Below, piece after piece: positions 23,601 to 35,143 of a stretch of 64,000 nt of DNA. The notes beneath the pieces are model-generated. The model was not told the origin of the DNA. It did not search any database and saw only the letters and a list, made by a program, of their open reading frames with translations. The stretch spans positions 4,101,151 to 4,165,150 of the forward strand of contig CM068593.1 in assembly GCA_035048485.1 (NCBI GenBank), given 5' to 3'. Numbering within the stretch: the first letter of the stretch is position 1; each line of letters starts with the position of its first letter. Origin of the DNA: Pteria penguin (taxonomy: Eukaryota; Mollusca; Bivalvia; Pterioida; Pteriidae). Both the position numbers and the translations under genes were made by a program.

Positions 23601-26600
23601 ATGATACGTGTAAAGACTGTCTAAGGTACAATTATAAAACTTGCATTATTTCATTTTGCCAGTAATAGACAGTAGAAGCAGTGCTGCTCTTGGAGAAGTT
23701 TAGATTAATTTACAAGAACATGAAACAGTATAAGTTTACAAATTGGGAATTAATGCAATAGTCAAAAGCATTTAATGATTTCAATAATGTAATTGTAACA
23801 GATATTAAGTTATAGTTCGTACAACTGTAAAAAGTAATTTATTCTGAAGACAAGCTGGAAATAAATTTTCAACAAAAACAATGTTAAGTGTTGTGAATTA
23901 CATCAAATTATCAATATCAAGAGGAATTATATTTTACATTAAAGTTAATGTTAAAAATTGGGTGACAAAAGTCACTAAATTATGTGTCTTTTTTTACCAA
24001 ATACCACATTAAAAAGTGTCCTTTTGATGGAAAAATTTGTGTGGTCTGTTTGAATCCTAGATTTAACACTATATATAGCACTAAGAAATTATGGCCCAAA
24101 CAAGGTTGATGGACAGACAGACAGGGTGATTCCTATATATCCCCTGCACTGGGTGTAAACTTTATTTGGTAAAAAAAAAACTCAATCTATTTTAACAGAC
24201 TACCACCACAACTATTGAGATACAAAATGAAAAATTAAATTAGATATTCCATCTCACATTTTATACAACACCACTTCATTATCTACATGTATTACATCAT
24301 GTATTAACTTGCTAGACCTTTGAACTTAAAATTCCAGACCAAACTAATTTTTCTGTAATCTTTACATAAACACAATGTGTTATATTTGAGATGCAACTTA
24401 TCAAAGATATTGATGTGCTTGTTTATTATAAAACATAAACATAAAACATGGTTGCACATGCCTGGTACACTGCTTTGTAATTATGTCCACGGCTACAGGC
24501 CCATCTGTAGTAATTTAGGATCTTCCTACATGACAAAGTACATTGTTACACAGGGACTCTGTGTCATCTAAATGATACATAGGGAACCAAAAGATGATCA
24601 ATAACCTTAAACATCAGAGCTGGGTAAAAATGTACCCAACTTTACAATGAAATATAGGGATCAAATTTAATGTTCCTTTCTTACACCAAACTGCACAAAA
24701 ATGAGTATATAGAGGGTGGTGCAACTTCTTTTTAAAATTCTGCAATATTTATGTTGCCTAGGTTCATGCTGATCATTGCTAATTTTGAAAGATCAGCATG
24801 TAGTTTTAAGAATTAAGAGGTGAGGACTAACAAACAATCTAGTAATTGATCTCTTTACATCCACACATACCTGCAATACTTGGACAGCTCCAGTTTTGAT
24901 CATTGATCTTTGTTTCATTTACCACCATTTCAACATCATTGTCCTGAAATCTACAACATGCATAGATGTATATATAAAAACATGTTACAACAATTCAAAT
25001 GTTAAAGTATCTATAAACAGAGAATAAAGATTCAGTGATATGTCTTTTTTCATCATAATCCACCTCTGCATGTAGTGCAACTGACATATATAATTTTCCC
25101 ATGTGGTGTCACACTACTACAAGTAGAGTTTATGTCGCCATGTTGGAATACAACTCATTTTTCATTGCTACCATGAAAACTTCATTAAAATTTTGAGAAA
25201 TATATGTATTTTCATGGCAGATATCATAATTTCAGTCTCAATTAGAAATATAATCAATCATTTAATAATTTCAAAGAATATGTATTGTGATTATATAACA
25301 AAATTAAAGTTAAGTCAAAGTTTTTATAGACAGAGATTGATCAAGTCCAAGAATTGTAATAAACTGATAGAGATAATTCGAGCTTATTTGAGGAAGACAA
25401 TGCTGAATGTGAACACTCTATATAAGTTTCCCTTTTTATGTCGTCTTCTGGATTAAGCATCTATCAAAGCCATCTCATAGTTGTTTTAAAGTTGAAAAAC
25501 TCAAGCCTAATGATATACATGTTTTTAAATCCATGTGTTGGAATGTGGAGAATACTCTGTACATATGCTGTATACTGAGCTGTAATTATGTCATAATGGG
25601 TAAGAAATGATGCTATTGATTTTTTTTTTGTTCTAACCAAGCAAAGTTACAAAGTTTTATCATCATTGTAAGTTAATATTTTGTGAATTATAAAAGGTTA
25701 TAAATGCTCAAATTTTGAAAGATTTAAAATCATACTTCTCATATGTCAACTTAAAACAATGTTCTTCATTTTCGTCCATCTTTCTAACCACAGCTAGGAC
25801 TGCTTTCTAAAAAAAAAAAAAAAAAAAGTGAAACAAGAGATGTTAGTATAATGCTTCCTTCTGGTACTATATTGTACAATTGTATAAAGTACAACACACA
25901 CTTGGTAACCTTTGGCCTTTTGACCTGAGAATCAATAGGGGTCATCTATTACTCATAAGCACCCCATATATGAAATATCACTATCAAACATAGGATTCTC
26001 ACAATACATGTACTGGGTGAATATGTGTGGTCCACAAACCAAAAGACCCACATGTACAAAGCAATATGCCTCTTCTTTGCAGAAGGAAGGCTGAATACAT
26101 ACAAGATACATCTTGTTGAGAAAATTCAAATACTGAACTTTCTGGCATTGAATGATTGATACTGTTTATGCCAGTAGTTTTAACGATCAGTTTTATTCCC
26201 AGTATTCTTGTTGATAAAAACAATTTGTATACATGTAAATTACCTAAAATGTTAAGTTCAAATGTTTTGACAAAACTGAAGTTACCAAATACATGTTAAA
26301 TGTTGTTCTACGAGGAGTCAACAGTTGTGCAGTAATGATCTCCAAACTGGTAAGTTAAAAAGGTCAAGGTAAATTTATGCCCTTTTTAATAACAAATATC
26401 AATGTTTAGTACTTGAAATTGATTACTGGAAAACACGGATTTTTATGTATAAGACTGTCTTAATGAAAGCTTGTTCCCAAATATGTTAAAAGACATGTAT
26501 AATTAATCACACATATTTATTGATATAGACTGAAGAAATCTCTCTATTATTGTTACGTAGTTGAAATGGAAATAACACAAACGGGAGCAAACAGAGACAG

Positions 26601-27155
26601 AGTTATTATATCTCATAATTAATGTATATATCATTATATTGAAAAGTTTGAAATTGTCTTCATGTCTTTAACATAGGAAATATATCATATCATCTTATAT
26701 GTAACTCTTATTGTTATAAACTACTACTGGCAATAGCATGAAATTGTGTTTATCATTTACTGATTTATGCTGTAATTAATATATTGTATAGCTATATAAA
26801 CATAGAGATACGCTACAAAAAATGTAGTTTAGTTCATTCATGGACTGTAGTCATCAGTTACCGACCTTCAGTTACATGAGAGACATCTTATCAAGTGTGA
26901 CTAAAGCAATGTGTTTATAAAGTACGATACAAGTCTTATAATTCAAATTGAAAACATGAAGAATGGGAAACACATCATGAAAACGAAGATGCTTCTCTAC
27001 CATCATGACCATTAATGGTAATATGTCAGTAATTTGTATACTACCTGTACACCTTGAGGCAAAACAATGTTGCGCTTCGGTCTCCTTGCCATCAGGTCAT
27101 CAACTTTGGCATGGATGGTTCTCAGTTCCTCGATCATCACTTCAGAGTTGGCCAT
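20601..27155 (-). CDS. spliced accessory gene of the EnSpm element (possible TnpA-like protein)
   Basis: Five minus-strand exons are supported by splice signals: 27155-27045 (starts ATG after an in-frame stop; MANSEVMIEELRTIHAK), 25806-25736 (VVRKMDENEEHCFKLTYEK), 24950-24871 (VEMVVNETKINDQNWSCPSI), 21792-21691 (FKRMWRNLRDEKNRRLAGKM) and 20918-20601 (NWSEEEKERVKEVLKKDF, ending with stop). Phases agree at the first three junctions (0, 2, 1). At the last, a direct join makes TAA, so a small exon is missed or the gene is broken there. The predicted protein is about 230 residues, very basic and charged in its second half, helical looking, with a Pro-rich C-terminus near DVPPPLGAP. No enzyme motif is seen. 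Its place inside a CACTA element, transcribed away from the transposase, suggests the DNA-binding partner of the transposase. That role is inference; a passenger host gene is the alternative. Confidence 0.55.
23460..23492. mobile_element. 33-bp micro-palindrome, decayed
   Basis: CAAGGACTTATA is inverted as TATAAGTCTTTCG with mismatches. Flanking duplicates GCACAT at 23454-23459 and 23493-23498. Confidence 0.5.
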
Positions 27156-27599
27156 CTTCTCGAACTGTGTCTTCTTTGACAGATTGGTGCGTTCCTAAGT
27201 AGCACGTTGAATTTGAAAACAAACATCTGCGCATGCGCGATGGAATTGCATCATGGGTAAGTAGAAACATACCTTTTTTTAATTAATATTAATATTATTA
27301 TTGGTAAACGTAAGAAAATTTCCTAATCGAAATAATATAAGAAAAAATATTAAAACCTGAATTGAAAATGATTTTAAAAGAAATGTTTTATTTCAGGTCA
27401 ACTCAAAGCTCCGCCCACAAACTTCACGCATGCGTATTGAGTTCACATAGTTGACCTTGGTTATATTGCGGGAATTTCAAAATACAAATTCCTAGACACT
27501 TGATGATTTGTAATCAACGTTTTCAATTCATTGCAGTGCAGTGTTACTTGAATAGGTTTGTATATTTTCTATATATCACTTTAGGACAACAAGTACACT

Positions 27600-27889
27600 T
27601 GCACAGTTTAAATCACTTATAAGTAGCTGGTATGGGCCACAATGTAAATGCAACACATGTAGACAAAACACATAAGAATACAAACAAACTACCCCCACTA
27701 ACACACACCCGCACATTTTTATGTTTCTTTTTATGTTATGTAGTGCTCTATATGTATGTATTATGTAAATGTGTTTGTGTCTGTTTATCATGTGTCGGTT
27801 GTAATAGCTCATTAGAGCTAATGTTTGTACTGTTTTTACCATGTACCGACGTTAAATAAAACTTTGATTTGATTTGATTTGATTTGATA
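27600..27889 (+). mobile_element. 3' end of a non-LTR retrotransposon (LINE) or its SINE partner
   Basis: The segment ends CCGACGTTAAATAAAACTT followed by a (TTTGA)n tail at about 27,863-27,887. This is typical of 3' ends of invertebrate non-LTR elements. No reverse transcriptase is seen, so it is a 5'-truncated copy; the left limit is approximate. Confidence 0.5.
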
Positions 27890-27952
27890 TATGATAATAC
27901 TTCTTATGTCATATACAGTTGATGCACTGTAGAATGCAAGCATGCACTATAT

Positions 27953-28061
27953 CAAGGGACGTATCAGAGACATATATACAGATGTATATATATGTAGGCC
28001 TATATACATATATGTCTCTGGGACGTATATAACACGACATATATATCTATTTATGTCCCTG
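27953..28061. repeat. hairpin interrupted by a micro-palindrome
   Basis: AGGGACGTAT at the left and ATGTCCCTG at the right form the ends of a short palindrome like the one at 15606. It is split by the 56-bp insertion at 27965-28020. Confidence 0.45.
27965..28020. mobile_element. 56-bp micro-palindrome, 8-bp TSD GGACGTAT
   Basis: It starts CAGAGACATATATA and ends TATATGTCTCTG. Exact duplicates GGACGTAT at 27957-27964 and 28021-28028. It is inserted inside another member of the same kind of palindrome. Confidence 0.65.
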
Positions 28062-28178
28062 CTATCCTGTTATTTTTCCTTTAAAACAATAACCTGGTAG
28101 CAACTTCATTTGGTCCACTATCCAAATTGTAACTCATTCTATTGTTTATAAAAAATTGTAGAGTCTTTGTCAATGAAT

Positions 28179-28308
28179 CAGTGGCGAATTTAGAAGGGGG
28201 GCTCCCCCCCCCTTTTTGCCACACATTTACTCGTATAAGTCCAGATTTTGCACCAAAAATGGCTGAAAAGTTTGGCTCACATGTGCCCCCCCCCCCCATT
28301 CGCCACTG
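28179..28308. mobile_element. 130-bp hAT-like MITE, 5-bp TSD TGAAT
   Basis: It starts CAGTGGCGAAT and ends ATTCGCCACTG (perfect 11-bp TIRs). TGAAT flanks at 28174-28178 and 28309-28313. Poly-G and poly-C tracts lie inside both ends. Same terminal motif as 4069-4262. Confidence 0.7.
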
Positions 28309-28313
28309 TGAAT

Positions 28314-31300
28314 ATCATTATTTTAATTAGTATACAAATAAAATACATAAATACATTTGATAATTATTCAGTTAATCTGAAATATAAAATATGAATATAT
28401 CACTATAACATCTAGATATGTTTTATCACAGGGCTTTCGGCTCTTTTTGTTTTGATCATGACTGTTACAAATATATAACTTTAGTTAGCACCTCTGAATT
28501 TTAGAGGTCCATGAATGTCTACTGTGGTATATTGTTGTTAGTGCCATTGTCATGTGACACCACTTACTTTAAAACAAAACGAAATATCTTCTACTTTTCA
28601 TTTCAGTCAAGGTTTATTAAATGTTAAATTTTCTTTGTTAAAAGTTTCTTAAATTTTCTTTGTTAAAGGTTTCTTAAATTTTGATAAATATATTATATTA
28701 TAATAGTGTAATTATTATTTTTCACTATCTAGAAGGATATTATAAAAACTTAGCTTCTGTAAACTCTAAAATAAGATTACTTGAAAACTTTAGCTTAAAC
28801 ATAACATAATTTTTTATTAAAAAAAAAAAAAGAAAACAAAGGAAATGTCATGAACTTTGTTGGTGATTTTTATTTCTAAGTAAATAAAATTTATAGTGAT
28901 TAGAATGGGGTATGTGGATGTTTACTGCATTTTTTTTTTTATTATTTATTTCACTTTGAACAGTCAAAATTTATTAAATATGATACAATGTGTGAATTTC
29001 ACACTCTTAGTCATACTTCTTTAACTTATCCCTTCTTGGTAGAACTGATTTATTATTTAAATATATAATAATTGAATATGTACATATATTTATTTCAAAT
29101 TCAACTTGTATTATTCAGTTAGCACCCACATATGTCAAGAAAATTGGTAAACATTAACCACTTTCTTTAAAAAAATGTATCAGAATTCCCTTTCATCACA
29201 TATACAGTGTTTTGTACCTGATACATATACTTAAGATAAACTTTATACCCTTCAAATGATAATGTTAAACATTTCATTTTGCAAACTTCATATAAAGTAT
29301 AATTATCCTGTCCAATGAACTGGCAAATAATCTGTAACAAAAAAGGTCCTTTTGAGAATTTTTTCTGGTATTTCACCAGAATATTGTACAAATTCATTCT
29401 TCACCTTCTGCAGTAAGTTCTTTGCTAAACCCCAAAAGTACAGTTTATATTTCTGTACTGCACAAGTACATAGTGCACTATCATTAATTCCCCTTTTAAA
29501 ATTGCCTTACTAGTGGTCTATATATAAGGCTTTATTCTAAATTGCCTTACTAGGGGTCTATATATAAGGCTTTATTCTAAATTGCCTTACTAGGGGTCTA
29601 TATATAAGGCTTTATTCTAAATTGAAACCATTGTAACTTTTTATCATGCATGTTATATAAAGATTGATATATAGATTTCAAATCCTCATCTTCAAATTCT
29701 TGAAAAATATTCCACCATTTGATGTGATTTAATATCTATTCTTTTTTTTTTTTCTTCAAAACACTGTACATCTCATTTGAACTCTTTTTATTAGTGACAA
29801 TACTTTTATATATTATTTGGTACCCAAGGCCCACAAATTTTTCTCACAGCATATTTTTTACATTTTAAAAGATGTTTTATTGATGTGATAATTCAATTAT
29901 ATTACAGAAAATTTGTCCTCTATACATATATATATATATATATATATATTTATTTCCTTAAATTCTTCATAACAATAAAATGTACTGCCTTCTTTTAAAA
30001 TATGATAAATATACAATGATTCCTTCTTTATACTAATGCTTATATGATAAACATTGCCCAATGACTTGAACATTATGATTCATCTAAAGTGGATATTCAT
30101 GAACAATATCAATGACATTATTACAAATTTGCTTTGTTTATTCATCACTTCTTTCCATGAAATTAAGACATATTTTAAAAATTCATTTACAGTGGACATA
30201 AGTTTTATAATCAATACTGATATATTTTGTTTCCACACTGTAAAATACTAAAAAATTCTCTTATTCACATTCTGTAAAATCAGATTTTGCCAAATTCTTA
30301 CTTATTTAGAATTCTTTAGAGTCATAATGTAAGCCGCTATGTCCTAAATATTCAAATTCATTGCATCTTTTTTTAAACTGTACAATTTGTCAAATGTGAG
30401 CCCACACTTAAATGTTAAATGAGTGTATTGAAACAATAATGAAGCAAATAATGTTGTTTTGTTTAGAGTGAGAATGCATGTATCATTTGTCTCTGGTGTT
30501 ACATAGTTTTGGGGTTTTTTTACATTAGACAAACTATTGAATTATTAAGCAATGGCTTCTGTAGATTGAGACAACAACACCTGCTCATACCTATGTGAGG
30601 TAATATTGACACCTGTGCTAAAAATAGTAAGTGTCAACTAGAGAGGGTAATCGAATTAACATACAATAAACATCCTATATTGTCTATAACTCTAGGTTGA
30701 CACCCCATTGTATTCTGCAATGTATATTTGCCCAATTTACACACCTGTTCCAATCCTGAACAGGAAATTCTTATGCAATCAGCTTGGGTTAAGGGGGAAT
30801 AATCCAATGGGTATCTTTGATAAGGGTTTAAGAGAGTAAATAACACAAGTGCTTTATTTTGGGAATTAATTATCCAACTCTGTTAAAAATATATTATTAA
30901 ATTTATTTGTTTTTATTCAAAATTATCGGTAAATAAAAGTCAAAATAACATAATGAAAATGTGGAACATATTATTTCATATCCAGGTATCCTATACATGA
31001 TTCTTGAAATTTCTTTTAACCTAATGAACTGTCATTTTAATATTCATTTACATTTTTTTACTTTCTAGAGGCATTTATTATAGAATTTGATGTGTAGAAA
31101 AATTATAATGATAAGTAATTGCTTTTAATTTTCATAAGAGTGAAGATGTATATTAACTCAAAATACTACATTTAGAAAAAAAGAACTGTTGTATATTGCA
31201 TATACATGTATGTACTTTATTCTAATTTATGAAAAGACCTCCTTTCAGTTATTGAAATTGATTCAATTCATTTCATTTAGTTTGAGACTATAAAAAGACA

Positions 31301-32129
31301 TAATACAATATGCATGGTAGATAGTATATATATAAATATGCTTGCAAAAAGATATTTAGAACTGCACATTGAAAAGGTTATGTCTGGATGAAACCAAATA
31401 GAGAAATAGTAATGACTGTAACATTCAAGTTCTAATTTGGTTTTATGTAAATTAAGACAAACAGCAAACTCCTACTCAGATTATCAATATGACTTTTCAT
31501 AACTTAATTATTCTAAGTGTACATATTAAGTTGTGATACTGATTCAGTTAGATCTGAAATATTGTAATGTAAATACATGTGCATATATATTCTTTAATTA
31601 TGCATTCATTCCAGGAAAAATATCACATACTAACTATGAACAGTTAATAATTGGGGGAAATCTTCTATTTATGTGAATCTAGCTAATATTAAAAAATATC
31701 ATTATTTGTATAAAACACCATTTATTGATATTAATATTTATTATTTTCATCAAGAAATATAAGAAACAAAATTTAATTATTTTACTTAAACCTTTACACT
31801 GCATTATATTAATGTATCCAAAATCCCAATCCATTTTAAAACACTTAAAACAACAGAGAATTAAGTAACCAATGGCTAACAATATCGAAGGGTTAAAATA
31901 AATTTGAAATGAAATGTGGACATTTTATTGAAGTAGAATTTTCAATTTTCAAATCAGGGTTTTTTTTTAAATTTAGAATTGAAACTGTCAGTTTCTTTCA
32001 GCTACCTTGGATTATGAACCCATGGTGCAATTTTCTTAGATTTTCAAACCAAGCTAATGGCTACTTTTCTAAATGAATGGTTGGTCCTGAAAAGGACCGT
32101 TTTGGTCATGTTATATAAAGTTGATGGAA
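28314..32129. other. AT-rich interior of the outer element; no gene recognised
   Basis: It contains only short open frames, (TA)n at about 29,930-29,950 and the 40-bp tandem repeat at 29501-29620. It may include introns or UTRs of the element's genes. Confidence 0.3.
29501..29620. repeat. three tandem copies of a 40-bp unit
   Basis: The unit starts ATTGCCTTACTAGGGGTC and ends GGCTTTATTCTAA. The three copies differ by one base (TAGTGG in the first). Confidence 0.95.
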
Positions 32130-32669
32130 TCAAATCTTGCTCAGTAAGGCCCTTCTAACATGTCTGAAATACATGGCTTGTCCACAATTGTTAAAATGAA
32201 CACCGTCTATAAAATGCTTGGGTCTGGGCCATTTGCACTGCCAGTACATGATATCTGGATGACATTTTTGTGAGAGGATTTTATTGATCACCTTTTTCTG
32301 CTGGTCATAATCTCTTCTTGAAATGTCCCGTGGTTTAAGTCTCATAACAACTGCACCAATAATAACATATTTAGCTCCATTATGTATAAGATCAAGGGCA
32401 AATGCAAATATTTCTTCGGCAATTTCTTCTGGGGTTGCATAAGGATTAATGTCGTTGCCACCAATTTGTAAGAAAACAAGTTCAGGTCGAACTTGCCTAA
32501 CGTCATGAAGAAAACTTGGCTTTGCTTTTGGTATGGTTGCCCCACTTATGCCTTTCAAAGTGACTCTAGCCATCTGCTGGGAACAGAACAAGATGTTTTC
32601 CATGTTCATCCATATCTTAAGTCTCTTGATGAAACTGTGTCCAAGTACTAAAATGGTTTTTGTAGGCAT
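32130..32669 (-). CDS. SGNH/GDSL-type hydrolase domain protein carried by the transposon
   Basis: An uninterrupted 179-codon frame. It shows the SGNH-hydrolase blocks in order: block I VLGHSFIKRL with the candidate nucleophile Ser near residue 12; a Gly block near GISGATI (about residue 40); block III IGGNDI near residue 71 (the GxND motif); and block V DGVHFN near residue 154, giving the Asp-x-x-His pair. Length and motif order fit a small single-domain SGNH esterase/lipase-like protein, without signal peptide or membrane segment. The exact substrate cannot be read from the sequence. It lies about 2.5 kb from the transposase exons, transcribed away from them, and is entirely inside the EnSpm element. 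Because the transposase is broken but this frame is intact, it may be younger, selected, or simply lucky. A host passenger gene or an element-encoded esterase, as in some other transposons, are both possible. Confidence 0.75.
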   Translation of the reverse strand: MPTKTILVLGHSFIKRLKIWMNMENILFCSQQMARVTLKGISGATIPKAKPSFLHDVRQVRPELVFLQIGGNDINPYATPEEIAEEIFAFALDLIHNGAKYVIIGAVVMRLKPRDISRRDYDQQKKVINKILSQKCHPDIMYWQCKWPRPKHFIDGVHFNNCGQAMYFRHVRRALLSKI

Positions 32670-33372
32670 GTTGAATTTGCTTTTGTGAATATTATAGTTG
32701 TAATCATTGTTTTATACCATAAAGTATTTATAACTACAGTGGGATTAATGACACATGGTATAATAATTACTCAATTGATAATTGTAAGTAGTATACAAAG
32801 AATGTGGTTTCACGAAATTAACTTCTTAATTGCAGAAAAATATCTACAGGTATAATTACTTCATATGCATACATTCAATTCTCTTGTCATAAAATGACCA
32901 AACAATTATTAAGTTACTGATATGAATAGCAGCAATTATATATTTCAAAAACATGGAACTAATTACTCCAAAATTGGATGGACCCTTTAATTCATAATGA
33001 TAGCGCATTTAGACTCCAACATAAAACAAAAAATCAGAAGAAACTTTAAAAAATTTTGAAACTGTAATTCTGACAATGCATGAAATAGAAAATGTATATT
33101 TCATTGTTTAGGAATATCACAAACAAAAATAGTAATAATAATAACAATGATAAAATAAATAAATAAATATATGTGTTTATTACAGGATGATGAAATTATT
33201 AGATACATTGAAATCTAAATATATCTAAGCATATTCTTCAATATACATTATTTTCATAAAGAATTTGAGACCGTGTATTTACTATCATTATTTCTATCTC
33301 TCAATTAATCTAAAGGCTTTTCACATGCTTATGATTGATTATGTTACGGTCACTGACCACAGTCATTTTGTG

Positions 33373-33541
33373 GTTGGTTGGTTGATTGGTGTTTTACGTC
33401 GCTTTCAACAATATTTCAGTTATATCGCGACATGGAAGCAGGTTACCAACCTCTTAAACATAGTGGCACAACCCGGGAATCGAACCCGGATCGTCGGCGC
33501 CGCAAGCCAAGCGCTTAACCACTACTCCACGCCTGCTCCGG
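33373..33541 (-). mobile_element. tRNA-derived SINE, second insertion, 12-bp TSD
   Basis: Same family as 10950-11121 but reversed. The tail (GGTT)n comes first, then the body with GTCGCTTTCAACAATATTTC, then the B box as GGAATCGAACC. The duplication AGTCATTTTGTG is at 33361-33372 and 33542-33553. It diverges from copy 1 at several positions, so this is an independent insertion into the transposon. Confidence 0.88.
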
Positions 33542-33553
33542 AGTCATTTTGTG

Positions 33554-35143
33554 TACTTTCTCATACCTGGTTAAGATTAGTCATATAGATACTTTGACTG
33601 AACCCACAATGGGGAGTTGTGAATAAAATACCGTGCAGCAGACATGTACTAGATGTTCAGTGAATGAAGTTGATTAATGCTGATGACACAAAATAAAAAA
33701 TTACACCAATTATTTTCCAATGAGACAAAAAATAATAATAATAATAAAATAAAAAAAAAAATAAAAAATAAAAAAAAAAAAAATATATAAATAAATAAAA
33801 GAAACCAAAAAGGTACATTTGTCCCACATCAGTACAATGCATGTCAAGCTTTTAATTGTTGAAAGAAGCTTTGCTCATGCAACGTATTTGTTTTGTGAAA
33901 GTAATTGATATGTGAGAGTGATTTCGACTCCTTGATATGAATGTCAAGTTTTAAAAACATTTTGGAATATCTAGTGAACTTTGCCCTTGTAACATTTTGC
34001 TCTTAATTCACATGACAAGCATCGTGTACGCCCAAATAAATCAATTACTTGATACAAGACTTCAGCTACGTTACTATAGTTTGTTGTGCATGTAGCCTAC
34101 ATGTTTTAGATGGTCAAGTTCTACAGGCAAACGTACGGTACCCTAAAGTCTTAGGAAGCAAGTCAACATTGAATTTCGTTTCGTAACGTGATAGAAAATT
34201 AAACCATTGTACCCAGATCAGAGATAGGCAAGTCGCTTTTATGACACCACTTACATATATAGCTGTATATCACTCATTTCGCCCTTACCCCCCCCCCCCC
34301 CCCCTAAGCCTCCTGGATTCATCATACAGTACACAACTGTAGTCGGCTATAGAGCTTACTTTGAAAAATAAATATCATTTTACGTATTGTAATGATGCAT
34401 AAAATCTCGGTTTTTGGCTTGGAAAATGACATCCTGAAGAGATCATCGTCTCCACTTTACGTGGTATATAAAATCATCTTTAAAATAAATCATTAAAATG
34501 GTTGATCGATACACATTTACTTGAATTTGATAATACGAACAGACCGTCACTGAGGGGTATGCTTACACTGTCTGATAGATAACCAGTAGGCATATTATAA
34601 TGCTAACCATCGTGATCCTCGCAAGCCCCGGGTCAGTTTCTACATTCGTTTTATCGAGAGGAACGATCGCTGAATCATGGCTTGCGATGATGGGTGCTGA
34701 CATGGTGAAAAATCATTATAGACAGATATTGAATATTATTGATATCATCAGAGGAAATTCGAGTGAACTGGTCGTAAGTTCAAACGATTGTTTGACTTCT
34801 TTAGGTGTTAATTGAATTCCTGAACTTTTATTCAAAGCCACCAAAACGCAAAATCAGCTTGAACTTGAAAGGTATGAAATTGAAAATGACATACTTTGAC
34901 TGTCATTATGAAAATGACATACTTTGACTGTCATTATGAAATATAGCCACATTAAAATAAAGTGTTTTTAAAAGTACTAGCACTAGCAGTTTTACACAAT
35001 GTACCAGACATGGTTATAATTTAAAAGATCCATTTTTTTTCATCTTACAGATATGATAAAAATAACTTTGCATATACAGGTCTATATAGACTTCAGATAG
35101 ATATGCATTTTAAAATGTGTTGAATTAAATTCTTTTTCACCAG
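33554..35143. other. AT-rich stretch upstream of the transposase; no certain gene
   Basis: It contains an (A/T)-rich low-complexity block at 33,730-33,800, a poly-C run at about 34,289 and a 29-bp direct duplication at about 34,880-34,935 with the inner palindrome AATGACA/TGTCATT. A promoter and first exon of the transposase could lie here, but I cannot place them. Confidence 0.3.

Noticed and set aside
32342..32545. Second minus-strand frame inside the SGNH gene
   Set aside because: Shadow of the longer frame that carries all the SGNH motifs.
33265..33588. 107-codon plus-strand frame
   Set aside because: It runs through the reversed SINE and has no independent support.
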